Shown here: positions 46,012 to 54,559 of the stretch, in pieces | Layout of the letters: each line of letters begins with the position of its first letter | Position numbering within the stretch: position 1 is the stretch's first letter | From: Nocardia neocaledoniensis | GTDB lineage: Bacteria > Actinomycetota > Actinomycetes > Mycobacteriales > Mycobacteriaceae | DNA length: 64,000 nt | Assembly (NCBI RefSeq): GCF_029868625.1 | Contig: NZ_JARWOJ010000377.1 | Location: forward strand, 41,086 to 105,085 | Reading direction: 5' to 3' | Notes under the pieces: generated by a model | Told to the model about the DNA's origin: nothing | Seen by the model: only the letters and a program-made list of their open reading frames with translations | Databases searched by the model: none | Translations under genes and position numbers: made by a program

Positions 46012-46601
46012 CGCGCGATCAGCCCGGGATAGGCGCGATGGACCCCCTTGGCCACGACCGTCGCGATGACGACCTTGGCGAGATCGCCGGGCACGAACGC
46101 GAAGTTCGACGAGATCGCCGCCCACACGCCCAGGTCGGTGCGCACCAGCAGGCCGGCGGTACCGAACAGATAGATGACCACGATCCCGCCGAGCGCGTTG
46201 ATCAGCAGGCCGGGGACGAGCGGGTACTTCGGCAGGATCAGCGTGGTCAGCCACCCGATGACCAGCGTCGCGGGGATCCAGCCGATCAGATAGCCCGCGG
46301 TCGGCGAGGCCAGCGCGGTCAGCCCGGTACGGCCACCCGAGAGCAGGGGCAGGCCGATCATGGTCAGCGCGATGAAGACGGCGACGGCGGCGGCACCCTT
46401 ACGCGGGCCGAGGATCGCGCCGGTGAGGATCACGCCGAGGGTCTGCAGGGTGATGGGCACGCCACTGAAGCCGACCGTGATGGCGCCCGGCAGCCCCAGT
46501 GCGGCGATCAGCGCCGCGAACACCGCGACCTGCGCCAGCTCACGCGCGGCGAAACCGGCCGCGGGCTTCGGGGACTTCTCGACTTCGGACACGGCGGACA
46601 T
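46008..46601 (-). CDS. bioY: biotin ECF substrate-binding protein BioY
   Basis: 197 aa S-component with six helices. Family features are SGVPITLQTLGVILTGAILG, PLLSGGRTGLTALASPTAGY and the C-terminal FAFVPGDLAKVVIATVVAKG. It captures biotin at the outer face. It is first in the bioYMN operon; a BioQ-like box lies just upstream. Confidence 0.95.
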   Translation of the reverse strand: MSAVSEVEKSPKPAAGFAARELAQVAVFAALIAALGLPGAITVGFSGVPITLQTLGVILTGAILGPRKGAAAVAVFIALTMIGLPLLSGGRTGLTALASPTAGYLIGWIPATLVIGWLTTLILPKYPLVPGLLINALGGIVVIYLFGTAGLLVRTDLGVWAAISSNFAFVPGDLAKVVIATVVAKGVHRAYPGLIAR

Positions 46602-46616
46602 CCTCTACACACTCAC

Positions 46617-46631
46617 TTGAACGACGTTCAA
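46617..46631. promoter_or_regulatory. BioQ-like operator
   Basis: TTGAACGACGTTCAA is a perfect 7-1-7 palindrome 16 bases before the bioY start. It contains TGAAC-N3-GTT, the motif recalled for the biotin repressor BioQ in corynebacteria and mycobacteria. No bioQ gene is in the window. Confidence 0.7.
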
Positions 46632-46786
46632 AAGTAGCAGGTGGGGCGCTCGCCGGCGCAGCCGGAGCAGCCCTCGGCCATTCCGCCGTACCGGAAGATC
46701 GACTAGGATTCTGTGTTGGGTTCCGCACGTCCGGCCGTCGCCACACACGGGCGACGGGCCGAGTACCCGTGGCCGGAAGGGCCATC

Positions 46787-47842
46787 ATGTCGATTGCGCT
46801 ACAACGTTTTTCGAACTTGATCGCCGCGATCTACGGCGCGGGCAGCGACCCGGATCGCTGGGACGCGGTGATCCGGGAGATCACCGACACCTTCGGCGCG
46901 GCGCACGGCATCCTCGTCATCGCCGACCCCGATACCCGGCGCTGGGCGGTCAGGACCGCGGGCAACGGCGGTGCCGACCTGCCCGCGCCACTGGACCTGG
47001 TCGCCGAGCATCTGCACCGGCTCCCCCCTGGCACTGCCACCACCAGCGACGTTTTGCTCGGCGCCGCGGCGAACGGCCCGGCGAACAGTTTCCTGGCGCG
47101 GCTCGGCGACGAACAGCCGTCCTCGTGGATCTGCCTCACCATGCCCGATCACGCCGCCATCGCCGGTCATCCCGCGGGGCTGACGCTGTTGCGCGCGCTG
47201 GTCCCCCACCTGCGCGGCGCGCTGCGTACCCAGTCGCGGCTGGTCGAGTTGTCCCGCGAGCGCGCCTTCGCCCTCGCGACGCTGGAGAAGGCGCACTACG
47301 GTGTCCTGATCGTCACCGCCGACGCGGCCCTGGTCTTCGCCAACTCCCTGGCCGAACGACTCCTCCACAGCGGCAACGGACTGACCGTCGACGCGGCGGG
47401 CCGCCTGCAGGCCACCCCGGCCGCGGTGCACAAGCGCTTGCGCCGATTGATCGAACAGGCCGCGGCGGAGGAGGACGGCGGCAATGTCGCGCTCGCGCGC
47501 CCGTCCGGTCGGCGGCCGCTGGCCGTGCGGGTATCGCCGCTGGACGGGCTGTCCGGCGACAGCCCGTGGCATCGCGCGGCGCTGCTGCTGATCGTCGACC
47601 CCGAGCACGATCCGGAGCCGCAGCCGGAAGCGTTGCACGACCTGTACGGCCTGACCGAGGCGGAGACGCTCGTCGCGCTCGGCGTGCTGCGCGGCGACGG
47701 ATTACCGGCCGTCGCCGATCAGCTCTCGGTCTCGGTATTCACGGCCCGCACGCATCTGCAACATATCTTCGCGAAAACGAAAACGCATCGGCAGGCAGAA
47801 TTGGTCCGTTTGTTGTTGACCACCGCTGTTTCCGCGCCCTGA
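46787..47842 (+). CDS. LuxR-family transcriptional regulator
   Basis: 351 aa. The C-terminal HTH is clear (YGLTEAETLVALGVLRGDGL, FTARTHLQHIFAKTKTHRQA). The middle has a PAS-like portion (LEKAHYGVLIVTADAALVFA). The N-terminal about 150 residues are a possible sensor. There is no receiver domain. GGAAGGG lies eight bases before ATG 46787. Target genes unknown; the neighbouring bio and protease genes are candidates only by position. Confidence 0.88.
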   Translation: MSIALQRFSNLIAAIYGAGSDPDRWDAVIREITDTFGAAHGILVIADPDTRRWAVRTAGNGGADLPAPLDLVAEHLHRLPPGTATTSDVLLGAAANGPANSFLARLGDEQPSSWICLTMPDHAAIAGHPAGLTLLRALVPHLRGALRTQSRLVELSRERAFALATLEKAHYGVLIVTADAALVFANSLAERLLHSGNGLTVDAAGRLQATPAAVHKRLRRLIEQAAAEEDGGNVALARPSGRRPLAVRVSPLDGLSGDSPWHRAALLLIVDPEHDPEPQPEALHDLYGLTEAETLVALGVLRGDGLPAVADQLSVSVFTARTHLQHIFAKTKTHRQAELVRLLLTTAVSAP

Positions 47843-47852
47843 AATCGGCGGA

Positions 47853-48563
47853 TCAAATGGGATGGAAACCCACCCCCGGCCCGCCGCGCGCATTCACGTC
47901 ATCCATAATTCTGGTGAAATTGGCACCCACGTGTGGGCCGAGGCACGGCACCGCGAGGTAGCCGTTGACGATCGCGACCAACGTCGAGCCGACGACGACC
48001 GGTCCGCCGGAGTCACCGACCGCGACGCAGATCTGCGTCAGCGTCCAGGTGGCGCCGCCGAAGACGTCGCCGTAGACCAGGCCGCACGTCTGTCCCGTCG
48101 TCCGCCCCTCCTTGCAGGCGACGACCGGGAACTGCGCGGGCAGTCCGATCCCGGTGATCGAAGTCGAACCCACCCGGTTCACGGGATTCACCAGGCCCGC
48201 GTCGAACCCGATGACGGCGTAGTCGAGATCGCTGTTGACGAAGGCGACCGTGCCGACGTTGCCGGCCTCCTGATCGGCCTCCGCCGCGACTCCGGTACCC
48301 GCCTCCGCGCAGTGCGCCGCGGTGAAGCCGACGAGCTGACCTGCGCCGTCGTAGCCGATCGTGGTGAGTGTGCATGTCGCGCCACCGTCGAAGACGATGC
48401 CCGAACCACCACCGAGCGTCACCGGTGCGGCCGCGTGCGCGGTCCCGCCGGTCGCCCATATCAGCATCAGCGCGGCCGCGAGGAGCCACCCGCGAGCCCA
48501 TGCCCTCGGGGCACTCTCGCACGGGAGTGCGGGAGTGCCTCGATTACTCCTTGTCTCTGTCAT
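47853..48563 (-). CDS. secreted S1-family (chymotrypsin-like) serine protease
   Basis: 236 aa with a signal peptide (WLLAAALMLIWATGGTAHA). The catalytic triad is readable: His in FTAAHCAEAG, Asp in NSDLDYAVIG, Ser in VAVGDSGGPVVVG. Cysteine pairs fit extracellular disulfides. There is no pro-region of alpha-lytic type visible. It is convergent with the LuxR gene and lies seven bases behind a small secreted protein gene. Confidence 0.88.
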   Translation of the reverse strand: MTETRSNRGTPALPCESAPRAWARGWLLAAALMLIWATGGTAHAAAPVTLGGGSGIVFDGGATCTLTTIGYDGAGQLVGFTAAHCAEAGTGVAAEADQEAGNVGTVAFVNSDLDYAVIGFDAGLVNPVNRVGSTSITGIGLPAQFPVVACKEGRTTGQTCGLVYGDVFGGATWTLTQICVAVGDSGGPVVVGSTLVAIVNGYLAVPCLGPHVGANFTRIMDDVNARGGPGVGFHPI

Positions 48564-48570
48564 CGGCGTG

Positions 48571-48807
48571 TCAGACCACGCACACCGGGTAGAGGATGGG
48601 CAGTGTCACCAGCAGCGGGACACAGGTCAGCAGCGCGCCGGGGATGGTGATGAACGGCGACAACACGGCGGGCTCGACCTGCACGGGCACCGGTGCGACG
48701 GGGACGGGGGCAGGATCCGCCGCGGGTGCTGCGCCGGCTACGCCGGCACCGAGAGCGATCAACGGCGCACAGGCGAGCACCGCGATGGTTGAACGAAACT
48801 TGTACAT
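48571..48807 (-). CDS. small secreted protein
   Basis: 78 aa. A signal peptide (STIAVLACAPLIALGAGVAGA) is followed by a Pro/Val-rich stretch (PAPVPVAPVPVQVEP) and a hydrophobic end with two cysteines (LLTCVPLLVTLPILYPVC). Its function is unknown. ATG 48807 is seven bases behind AGGA; an ATG two codons earlier is too close to it. It is probably cotranscribed with the protease downstream. Confidence 0.7.
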   Translation of the reverse strand: MYKFRSTIAVLACAPLIALGAGVAGAAPAADPAPVPVAPVPVQVEPAVLSPFITIPGALLTCVPLLVTLPILYPVCVV

Positions 48808-48920
48808 GGCCATTCCTAACAGACTGTACTTTTTCGACGTGCCGACCCCATGACGGAATCCGCACCGTATTCACCCAAGCACCCCGGGGCCAGGAATGGC
48901 GTCATGCGAACAGATGAAAT

Positions 48921-49829
48921 CTAGAACGGCCGTTTCGAGCGAATGACCGCGGCCAGATATTCGTAATCCTCGGCGCGCGCCGAGGACGCGCGGTAAGCCA
49001 GCCCGATCGTGCGGCCCGGCGCGGGTGCGGCGAAGCGCGCGGTGTCGAGGGTGCCGCGCGCGGTCTCGGCGGCCACGGCCATCTCTGGCACCAGGGTGAC
49101 ACCGAGGCCACCCGCGACGCACTGCACCACCGTCGTCAGCGAGGCTGCTCTGGTGTCGCCGACCGCGCCGGGATGCACCTCGGCGGCGCGGCACACCTCC
49201 AGCGTCTGATCGCGCAGGCAGTGGCCCTCGTCGAGCAGCAGCAGGGGCAGGTCGGCCAGGGCCGGGACGGACAGGTCGGTGCGGCCGGACAATTCGTGCC
49301 CGCGCGGGGTGACGAGCACGAATTCCTCGGAGTAGAGCGGGATCTCGACCAGACCGGGTGCGTCGGTGGGCAGCGCGAGCAGGGCGACGTCGAGCACGCC
49401 GGTGCGCAGCCCGTCGAGCAGCCGGGCGGTCTGGTCCTCGACGACCTGGGGCATCAGGTTCGGCAGTTTGCGGCGCAGCTCGGGCAACAGCTCGGGTAAC
49501 ACGTACGGCGCGACGGTCGGGATGATGCCGAGGCGCAGCACGCCGCCGAGCCCGTCACCGGTGGCCGAGGCGACGAATCGGTCGGCCGCTTCCAGGGTCG
49601 CCATCGCCTGCGGCAGCAGCCGCATCCCCGCCGCGGTGACGAGCACCCGCCGCGTGCTGCGCTCGATCAGCTGCAGCCCGAGTCCGTTTTCCAGTGATGC
49701 CAGGGCCTGCGATAACGTGGGTTGGCTCACAGTCAAACGCGCTGCGGCGGTGCCGAAATGCCGGTATTCGGCGACGGCGACGAACGCACGCAGCTGCGAG
49801 AGGGTTGGCTGATAAGTCTGATCAGTCAC
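48921..49829 (-). CDS. oxyR: hydrogen-peroxide-sensing LysR-type regulator OxyR
   Basis: 302 aa. The N-terminal winged HTH is [20 protein letters not shown]. The redox cysteines lie in [17 protein letters not shown], nine residues apart as in Escherichia coli OxyR. It is divergent from ahpC, the standard oxyR-ahpC layout. The gene appears intact, unlike the pseudogene in M. tuberculosis. The start is GTG 49829. Confidence 0.95.
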   Translation of the reverse strand: MTDQTYQPTLSQLRAFVAVAEYRHFGTAAARLTVSQPTLSQALASLENGLGLQLIERSTRRVLVTAAGMRLLPQAMATLEAADRFVASATGDGLGGVLRLGIIPTVAPYVLPELLPELRRKLPNLMPQVVEDQTARLLDGLRTGVLDVALLALPTDAPGLVEIPLYSEEFVLVTPRGHELSGRTDLSVPALADLPLLLLDEGHCLRDQTLEVCRAAEVHPGAVGDTRAASLTTVVQCVAGGLGVTLVPEMAVAAETARGTLDTARFAAPAPGRTIGLAYRASSARAEDYEYLAAVIRSKRPF

Positions 49830-49838
49830 GCCTATCAG
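49807..49838. promoter_or_regulatory. candidate OxyR site at the oxyR start
   Basis: GGCTGATAAG (49807-49816) and CCTATCAG (49831-49838) are imperfect inverted halves around a CTGATCAG palindrome (49818-49825). The GATAAG half resembles mycobacterial OxyR sites. It covers the first codons of oxyR. Confidence 0.4.
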
Positions 49839-49937
49839 TGTACGACGAGCAATCGGCTTTACCTTTCAGTACGCTTTCGGCAAGATCACCACGAGCTCAC
49901 ACGATGAGCGCCAACACCACGAATGAGGAGACGCGTA

Positions 49938-50525
49938 ATGGCTCTGCTGACCATCGGCGACCAGTTCCCGGCATACAACCTCAAGGCCGTCATCGGAGGT
50001 GACCTGTCGAAGGTCGACGCGCAGCAGCCCGACGATTACTTCACCCAGATCACCAGCGACGACTACGCGGGCAAGTGGCGCGTGGTGTTCTTCTGGCCCA
50101 AGGACTTCACCTTCGTCTGCCCCACCGAGATCGCGGCGTTCGGCAAGCTGAACGACGAGTTCGCCGACCGCGACACCCAGGTCCTCGGCGCCTCGGTGGA
50201 CAACGAGTTCGTGCACTTCCAGTGGCGGGCCCAGCACGAGGATCTCAAGACCCTGCCCTTCCCGATGCTGTCGGACCTCAAGCGTGAACTGGCCACCGCC
50301 ACCGGCGTTCTCAACGCCGACGGCGTCGCCGACCGCGCCACCTTCATCGTCGACCCGAACAACGAGGTGCAGTTCGTCTCGGTGACCGCGGGTTCGGTCG
50401 GCCGCAACGTCGACGAGGTGCTGCGCGTGCTCGACGCCCTGCAGTCCGACGAGCTGTGCGCCTGCAACTGGAAGAAGGGCGACCCGACCATCAACGCCGG
50501 CGAACTGCTCTCCGCCAGCGTCTGA
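49938..50525 (+). CDS. ahpC: alkyl hydroperoxide reductase peroxiredoxin subunit
   Basis: 195 aa 2-Cys peroxiredoxin that reduces peroxides and peroxynitrite. The peroxidatic cysteine is in DFTFVCPTEIAAF and the resolving cysteines in DELCACNWKKGD. GAGGAG is seven bases ahead of ATG 49938. It is followed by ahpD, which reduces it with lipoyl donors in mycobacteria. Expression is expected to depend on the divergent OxyR. Confidence 0.97.
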   Translation: MALLTIGDQFPAYNLKAVIGGDLSKVDAQQPDDYFTQITSDDYAGKWRVVFFWPKDFTFVCPTEIAAFGKLNDEFADRDTQVLGASVDNEFVHFQWRAQHEDLKTLPFPMLSDLKRELATATGVLNADGVADRATFIVDPNNEVQFVSVTAGSVGRNVDEVLRVLDALQSDELCACNWKKGDPTINAGELLSASV

Positions 50526-50576
50526 TCAGGTTCCCTTCTCCCCCATCACATCTCAGATCACGGAGGTAGTCCCCAC

Positions 50577-51116
50577 ATGAGCATCGAGAACCTGAAGAAC
50601 TCGCTGCCCGAGTACGCCAAGGACCTCAAGCTCAACCTGTCCTCGCTCGCGCGCACCACGGTGCTCACCGAGCAGCAGCTGTGGGGCACCCTGCTCGCGT
50701 CGGCCGCGGCCACCCGCTCGGCCACCACGCTGCGCGAGATCGCCGAGGAGGCGGCCGACACGCTGTCCGCCGAGGCGTACGACGCGGCGCTGGGCGCGGC
50801 CTCGATCATGGGCATGAACAATGTGTTCTACCGGGGCAAGGCGTTCCTGGACGGTCGCTACGACGACCTGCGCGCCGGGCTGCGGATGAACATCATCGGC
50901 AACCCCGGTGTCGACAAGGCCGACTTCGAGTTGTGGTCGTTCGCGGTGTCCTCGATCAACGGCTGTGCCCACTGCCTCGAGGCGCACGAGAAGACGCTGC
51001 GCGAGGCCGGTGTGTCGCGCGAGGTGATCTTCGAGTCGCTGCGCGCCGCGGCGATCGTGGCCGGTGTCGGCCAGGCGGTGCAGTCGACCGAGGCCCTGGC
51101 CGCGGCCGCCGTCTGA
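50577..51116 (+). CDS. ahpD: alkylhydroperoxidase AhpD
   Basis: 179 aa helical protein with the CxxC redox motif in [18 protein letters not shown], including the proton-relay His. In mycobacteria AhpD links lipoylated SucB to AhpC. GGAGG precedes ATG 50577. It forms an operon with ahpC (51-base gap). Confidence 0.96.
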   Translation: MSIENLKNSLPEYAKDLKLNLSSLARTTVLTEQQLWGTLLASAAATRSATTLREIAEEAADTLSAEAYDAALGAASIMGMNNVFYRGKAFLDGRYDDLRAGLRMNIIGNPGVDKADFELWSFAVSSINGCAHCLEAHEKTLREAGVSREVIFESLRAAAIVAGVGQAVQSTEALAAAAV

Positions 51117-51129
51117 TCCACCCCGCTCG

Positions 51130-51170
51130 CTCGGCCCCGATCGGTTCCACCGGTCGGGGCCGAGGTCGTT
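51130..51170 (+). terminator. terminator hairpin after ahpD
   Basis: CTCGGCCCCGATCGG (51130-51144) pairs with CCGGTCGGGGCCGAG (51150-51164) over a five-base loop, one mismatch, followed by GTCGTTT. It begins 13 bases after the ahpD stop. Confidence 0.75.
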
Positions 51171-51238
51171 TCCCATGGTCACGACCCGCGCGAAAACGCT
51201 GCGGCCTGGGCACTCACCCGGCCGGTACGCTCGTGATC

Positions 51239-51940
51239 ATGAACGCACACGATGCGCCAGAAGCCCCGGACGTGCAGGTCGAGGTCGTTCGCGTGTTCAC
51301 CGATGCCGCCGGTCAGCTCGGCAACGCGCTCGGCATCGCCCGCGCGGGTGACGTCGTCGCGCTCGACAAGCAGGAGCTGGCCGCGCGGTTGGGGTTCAGC
51401 GAGACGACCGTCGTCGAAGACCCCGTCGACGGGGTGGCCCGGGTCCGCATCTACACCCCCGCCGTGGAACTGCCGTTCGCCGGACATCCGAGCGTCGGCA
51501 CCGCCTGGTGGCTCGCGGCACAGCGCACGCCGGTGCACACGTTGCAGGTGCCCGCGGGACCGGTCGCGGTCGACCAGACCGACGGCATCACCTGGATCAC
51601 CGCCCGCGCGGAGTGGGCTCCGGACTTCGCCTTCCATCAGCTGGAGACGGCCGAGGAACTGGCCCTGCTGCGCCCCGACGACGTCAGCGAGGGGCAGCAC
51701 TACTTCTGGACCTGGACCGACGAGACCCGCGGCGCCCTGCGGTCGCGAATGTTAGCCCCCGCCATGGGTATCGCCGAGGACGAGGCGACCGGCGCGGCGG
51801 CGGTCGCGCTCACCGGGCTGTTGCGCCGCGGGCTGGTGGTGACCCAGGGCCAGGGCTCGCAGCTCTACACCGAGTGGGATTCCGATGGCTGGGTGCGTCT
51901 CGGTGGCCGGGTCGCCGAGGATCACACCGTGGTGCTCTGA
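51239..51940 (+). CDS. PhzF-family isomerase/epimerase-like protein
   Basis: 233 aa. Typical PhzF features are VRVFTDAAGQLGNALGI, RIYTPAVELPFAGHPSVGTA and a C-terminal EDEATGAAAVALTGLL. The catalytic glutamate usually found in the early NPxAV motif is not evident. ATG 51239 has TACGCT seven bases upstream (leaderless). The substrate is unknown and no phenazine genes are nearby. Confidence 0.87.
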   Translation: MNAHDAPEAPDVQVEVVRVFTDAAGQLGNALGIARAGDVVALDKQELAARLGFSETTVVEDPVDGVARVRIYTPAVELPFAGHPSVGTAWWLAAQRTPVHTLQVPAGPVAVDQTDGITWITARAEWAPDFAFHQLETAEELALLRPDDVSEGQHYFWTWTDETRGALRSRMLAPAMGIAEDEATGAAAVALTGLLRRGLVVTQGQGSQLYTEWDSDGWVRLGGRVAEDHTVVL

Positions 51941-51943
51941 CGG

Positions 51944-52936
51944 TCACTCTCCCGTGCCGCCGAGCCTGCGCAGCCACGGTGGCCGGTTCGGCCAGTGGCC
52001 ACGCCGGGCCGGTTCGGCGGTCCCGAGATCGGCGAGTATCCGCGCCTCCAGGTGCCGTGGCGGCGTCCGCTGGTCGTCGACGGCCAGCCGGGCGAGGACC
52101 TCGTGCACGCCGTTGACCCTGGCGGCGAACCGGTCGAGGCGGTGCGGCGGAATCGCGGCGAGCTTGTTCTCGATGTGGTGGTGTTCGAGTTCGGCGACCG
52201 CGTCCAGGGCGTAGGCGTCGGCGAGTGCGAGCAGCGAGCCGGGCGGGGCGGCCTGTTGCGGTACCGCGAGCTCGGTGGCGCGCTGTTCGGCCAGGCGTTC
52301 GATACCGTCGGCCAGCAGCCGGGTGACCACCGGAACCCGCAGACCCAGTTCGCGGCCGATCGCCCGGTAGGTGCGTCCCCCGTAGTAGGCGAGCACGAAC
52401 ACCTCGCAGTGACTGTCGAGCGGATCGGCGAATCCCAGCCGCGCCGAGGCCGCGAGCCAGGGCAGGTCGTCGGTGTCGTGCCGGTCCAGTCGCAGTCGCC
52501 GCACCGCGAGCCGGTGGACCTGCGCGAACAGCCAGCAGTGCTCGCTGTCGACCACGGTGCCTGCCCGCGGCGGGTCGGCGGGCGCTCGGCCCTGCGCGCC
52601 CAGATGCGCGGTCGTCGCGAGACCGGCCACGAATGCCGAACGACCCCACGGCGTTCCGAGATCGGGCGCCGATCCGGTCGTGGTGGACGGCGGTGCCGGT
52701 GCGTCGTCCTTGGACGCGCCGCGCCACGGCGCCGCGCGCAGACACCGATAGGCCTCGCGGACAACGTCTTCGGCGGAGCCGCGGCGATGCAGTACGCGCA
52801 GCGCCAGCCCGAAGGCGGCCGCGCCGGTGGCGCGGTAGAGCTCGCGCACCGCGTCGCGATCCTCGGCGCCGCAGGTCGACTCGGCGGCGGGCGGCCCGAC
52901 ACCCGAGACCGGGTCGGGACGGCGGTGCCGGTTCAT
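51944..52936 (-). CDS. SigK-like sigma factor with RskA-like anti-sigma C-terminus
   Basis: 330 aa. Residues about 26-75 look like a weakened sigma region 2 (LYRATGAAAFGLALRVLHRR, SAEDVVREAYRCL). Residues about 168-217 are region 4 in SigK style (VFVLAYYGGRTYRAIGRELG, VVTRLLADGIERL). Residues about 234-305 resemble the N-terminal sigma-binding part of RskA (LLALADAYALDAVAELEHHH, FAARVNGVHEVLARLAV, PPRHLEARILADL). No membrane helix follows. Sigma and anti-sigma functions would thus be on one chain. It is downstream of the DUF5134 gene by 58 bases. The family reading is inference. Confidence 0.72.
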   Translation of the reverse strand: MNRHRRPDPVSGVGPPAAESTCGAEDRDAVRELYRATGAAAFGLALRVLHRRGSAEDVVREAYRCLRAAPWRGASKDDAPAPPSTTTGSAPDLGTPWGRSAFVAGLATTAHLGAQGRAPADPPRAGTVVDSEHCWLFAQVHRLAVRRLRLDRHDTDDLPWLAASARLGFADPLDSHCEVFVLAYYGGRTYRAIGRELGLRVPVVTRLLADGIERLAEQRATELAVPQQAAPPGSLLALADAYALDAVAELEHHHIENKLAAIPPHRLDRFAARVNGVHEVLARLAVDDQRTPPRHLEARILADLGTAEPARRGHWPNRPPWLRRLGGTGE

Positions 52937-52994
52937 CGTCGAATTCCTGTCCGCACAACGGCAATTCGCAGCACGGGCGGTTGTGGATCGGTAT

Positions 52995-53579
52995 TCACCG
53001 GCCGATCGCGGCGATCAGCATGAACGCGGTGCCGATATCCATGACCACGTGCGGCACCAGCGCCGAGGTCAGCGGGTGGGCGCCCGCGGGGTGCGCGAAG
53101 CGGTGCCAGCGTCCGCCGTGCCGCGCGGTGCCGAGGGCGAGCAGGGCGTCCAGGGTGAACAGCAGGGCGAGCGTGGCGGCGGGCCAGCTCGGCGCGCCGG
53201 CCGCGTGACCGGAGTCGTGCCCGGCCATCGCGTAGAGCATCGCGGCCGCGGCCAGCGTGTGATAGCCGAGGGCGGTGACGCCGTCTCCGGTGACGGTCCC
53301 CGCGCGCAGGCCGAGGACACGTTCGGCCAGCAGCACCGCGAACGCCACGGTGAGCGCGGTCAGCAGGCCGCGCACGGCGTGTGGATGCGTGGCGGCCGGG
53401 AAGACCAGCATCGCCAGCATCACCAGGCACATGAGCAGGTGCGCGCTGTCGGCCGCGGCGTCGGCGCGGTGGTGGGTGTGCCCGCGCGCGAGCCGGACGG
53501 CCACGATGCCGAGCGCGAGCAGGAACGCCGCGACGACCGGCCAGCGCACGAGTGCGTACTGCTGCACGAATTCGGCCAC
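52995..53579 (-). CDS. DUF5134 membrane protein
   Basis: 194 aa with about five helices and several histidine-rich segments (RGHTHHRADAAADSAHLLMC, GYHTLAAAAMLYAMAGHDSG) that resemble metal-binding membrane proteins. The pattern fits DUF5134. GTG 53579 has AAGGTGG ahead; the longer frame from 53618 is less likely. It probably shares a transcript with the sigma-like gene. Function unknown. Confidence 0.82.
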   Translation of the reverse strand: MAEFVQQYALVRWPVVAAFLLALGIVAVRLARGHTHHRADAAADSAHLLMCLVMLAMLVFPAATHPHAVRGLLTALTVAFAVLLAERVLGLRAGTVTGDGVTALGYHTLAAAAMLYAMAGHDSGHAAGAPSWPAATLALLFTLDALLALGTARHGGRWHRFAHPAGAHPLTSALVPHVVMDIGTAFMLIAAIGR

Positions 53580-53695
53580 ACCCCACCACCTTCGACTCGC
53601 CCACCCACGCCCCTCCATGCTCGCATCGCGACCGCGTCCGCGGGCGTGATTCCCCCGGCCGCGCGGTCGCGGCCACCGTGACGGATCATGGAACG

Positions 53696-54187
53696 ATGCC
53701 CGATTCCCCCACCCGCGCCGCGGTGCGCGTCACCGTCGACGATCTCACCGGTGCCGCGATTCGCGAACTGCTGACCGGCCATCACACCGAGATGGCGGCG
53801 AACTCCCCCGCGTGCAGCATGCACGCCCTCGACCTGACCGCCCTGCGCGATCCGGCGGTCACCGTGTGGAGCGCCTGGCTGGACGACGACCTGGCCGGGT
53901 GCGGGGCGCTGAAGGAACTCGACGCCCGCCACGGCGAGGTCAAATCCATGCGCACCGCCGAGGGCTGCACCGGGCGCGGGGTCGCGGCCACGGTCCTGGC
54001 CGCGATCGTCACCGAGGCGCGCGAGCGTGGCTACACCAGGCTGAGCCTCGAGACCGGGTCCGAGGACTTCTTCGCGCCCGCACGGCGGCTGTATCTGCGG
54101 CACGGGTTCACCGAGTGCGGTCCGTTCGCGGACTACGTCCTCGATCCGTACAGCCGGTTCTTCACCCGCGAACTCGATCCGGCCTGA
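53696..54187 (+). CDS. GNAT-family N-acetyltransferase
   Basis: 163 aa. The acetyl-CoA region is in VKSMRTAEGCTGRGVAATVL and the C-terminal part RRLYLRHGFTECGPFADYV is typical. HHTEMAANSPACSMHALD at the start is common in a GNAT subgroup of the PhnO/YjgM type. ATG 53696 gives a normal length. Substrate unknown. Confidence 0.87.
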   Translation: MPDSPTRAAVRVTVDDLTGAAIRELLTGHHTEMAANSPACSMHALDLTALRDPAVTVWSAWLDDDLAGCGALKELDARHGEVKSMRTAEGCTGRGVAATVLAAIVTEARERGYTRLSLETGSEDFFAPARRLYLRHGFTECGPFADYVLDPYSRFFTRELDPA

Positions 54188-54217
54188 GTCGTCCGGCGAT
54201 GTCGACACGGCCGCCAC

Positions 54218-54559
54218 GGCTCCGACTACCTGCCCGAATACCAGGCGATGTCGCGGGCCGAACGGGACCGGGTCGACGCCGACTTCGAGAAGCTGCTCGG
54301 TGGACTGCGGGAGCGGGGCGAACTGGTGGGCGGCAAGGCGCTGGCGGCGCCGGAGTCGGCGCGGCTCTACCGGTAGGCCGACGGTGGGCCGCTGGTCAGC
54401 GACGGACCGTACTCGGAGGCCGAGGAGCACCTGGCCGGGTTCTTCCTGATCGACGTGGAGAACCGGGCCAGAGCCGAGGAGATCGTGGCGCGCTTCGCCG
54501 GTCCGGGCGAGACGGTGGAGTTGCGCCCGACGATGTGGCCGGGCGACGACGACCAGTGA
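54218..54559 (+). pseudogene. YciI/DGPF-domain protein, broken
   Basis: The frame reads as a YciI (DGPF) protein: DYLPEYQAMSRAERDRVDAD early and LVSDGPYSEAEEHLAGFFLI later. It lacks the normal start (MKYMLLI-type strand), and a TAG at 54374-54376 interrupts it in frame between ARLYR and ADGGPL. The DGPF motif is itself intact. It ends overlapping the following sigma remnant as GTGA, the usual layout of DGPF-ECF42 pairs. Confidence 0.85.
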
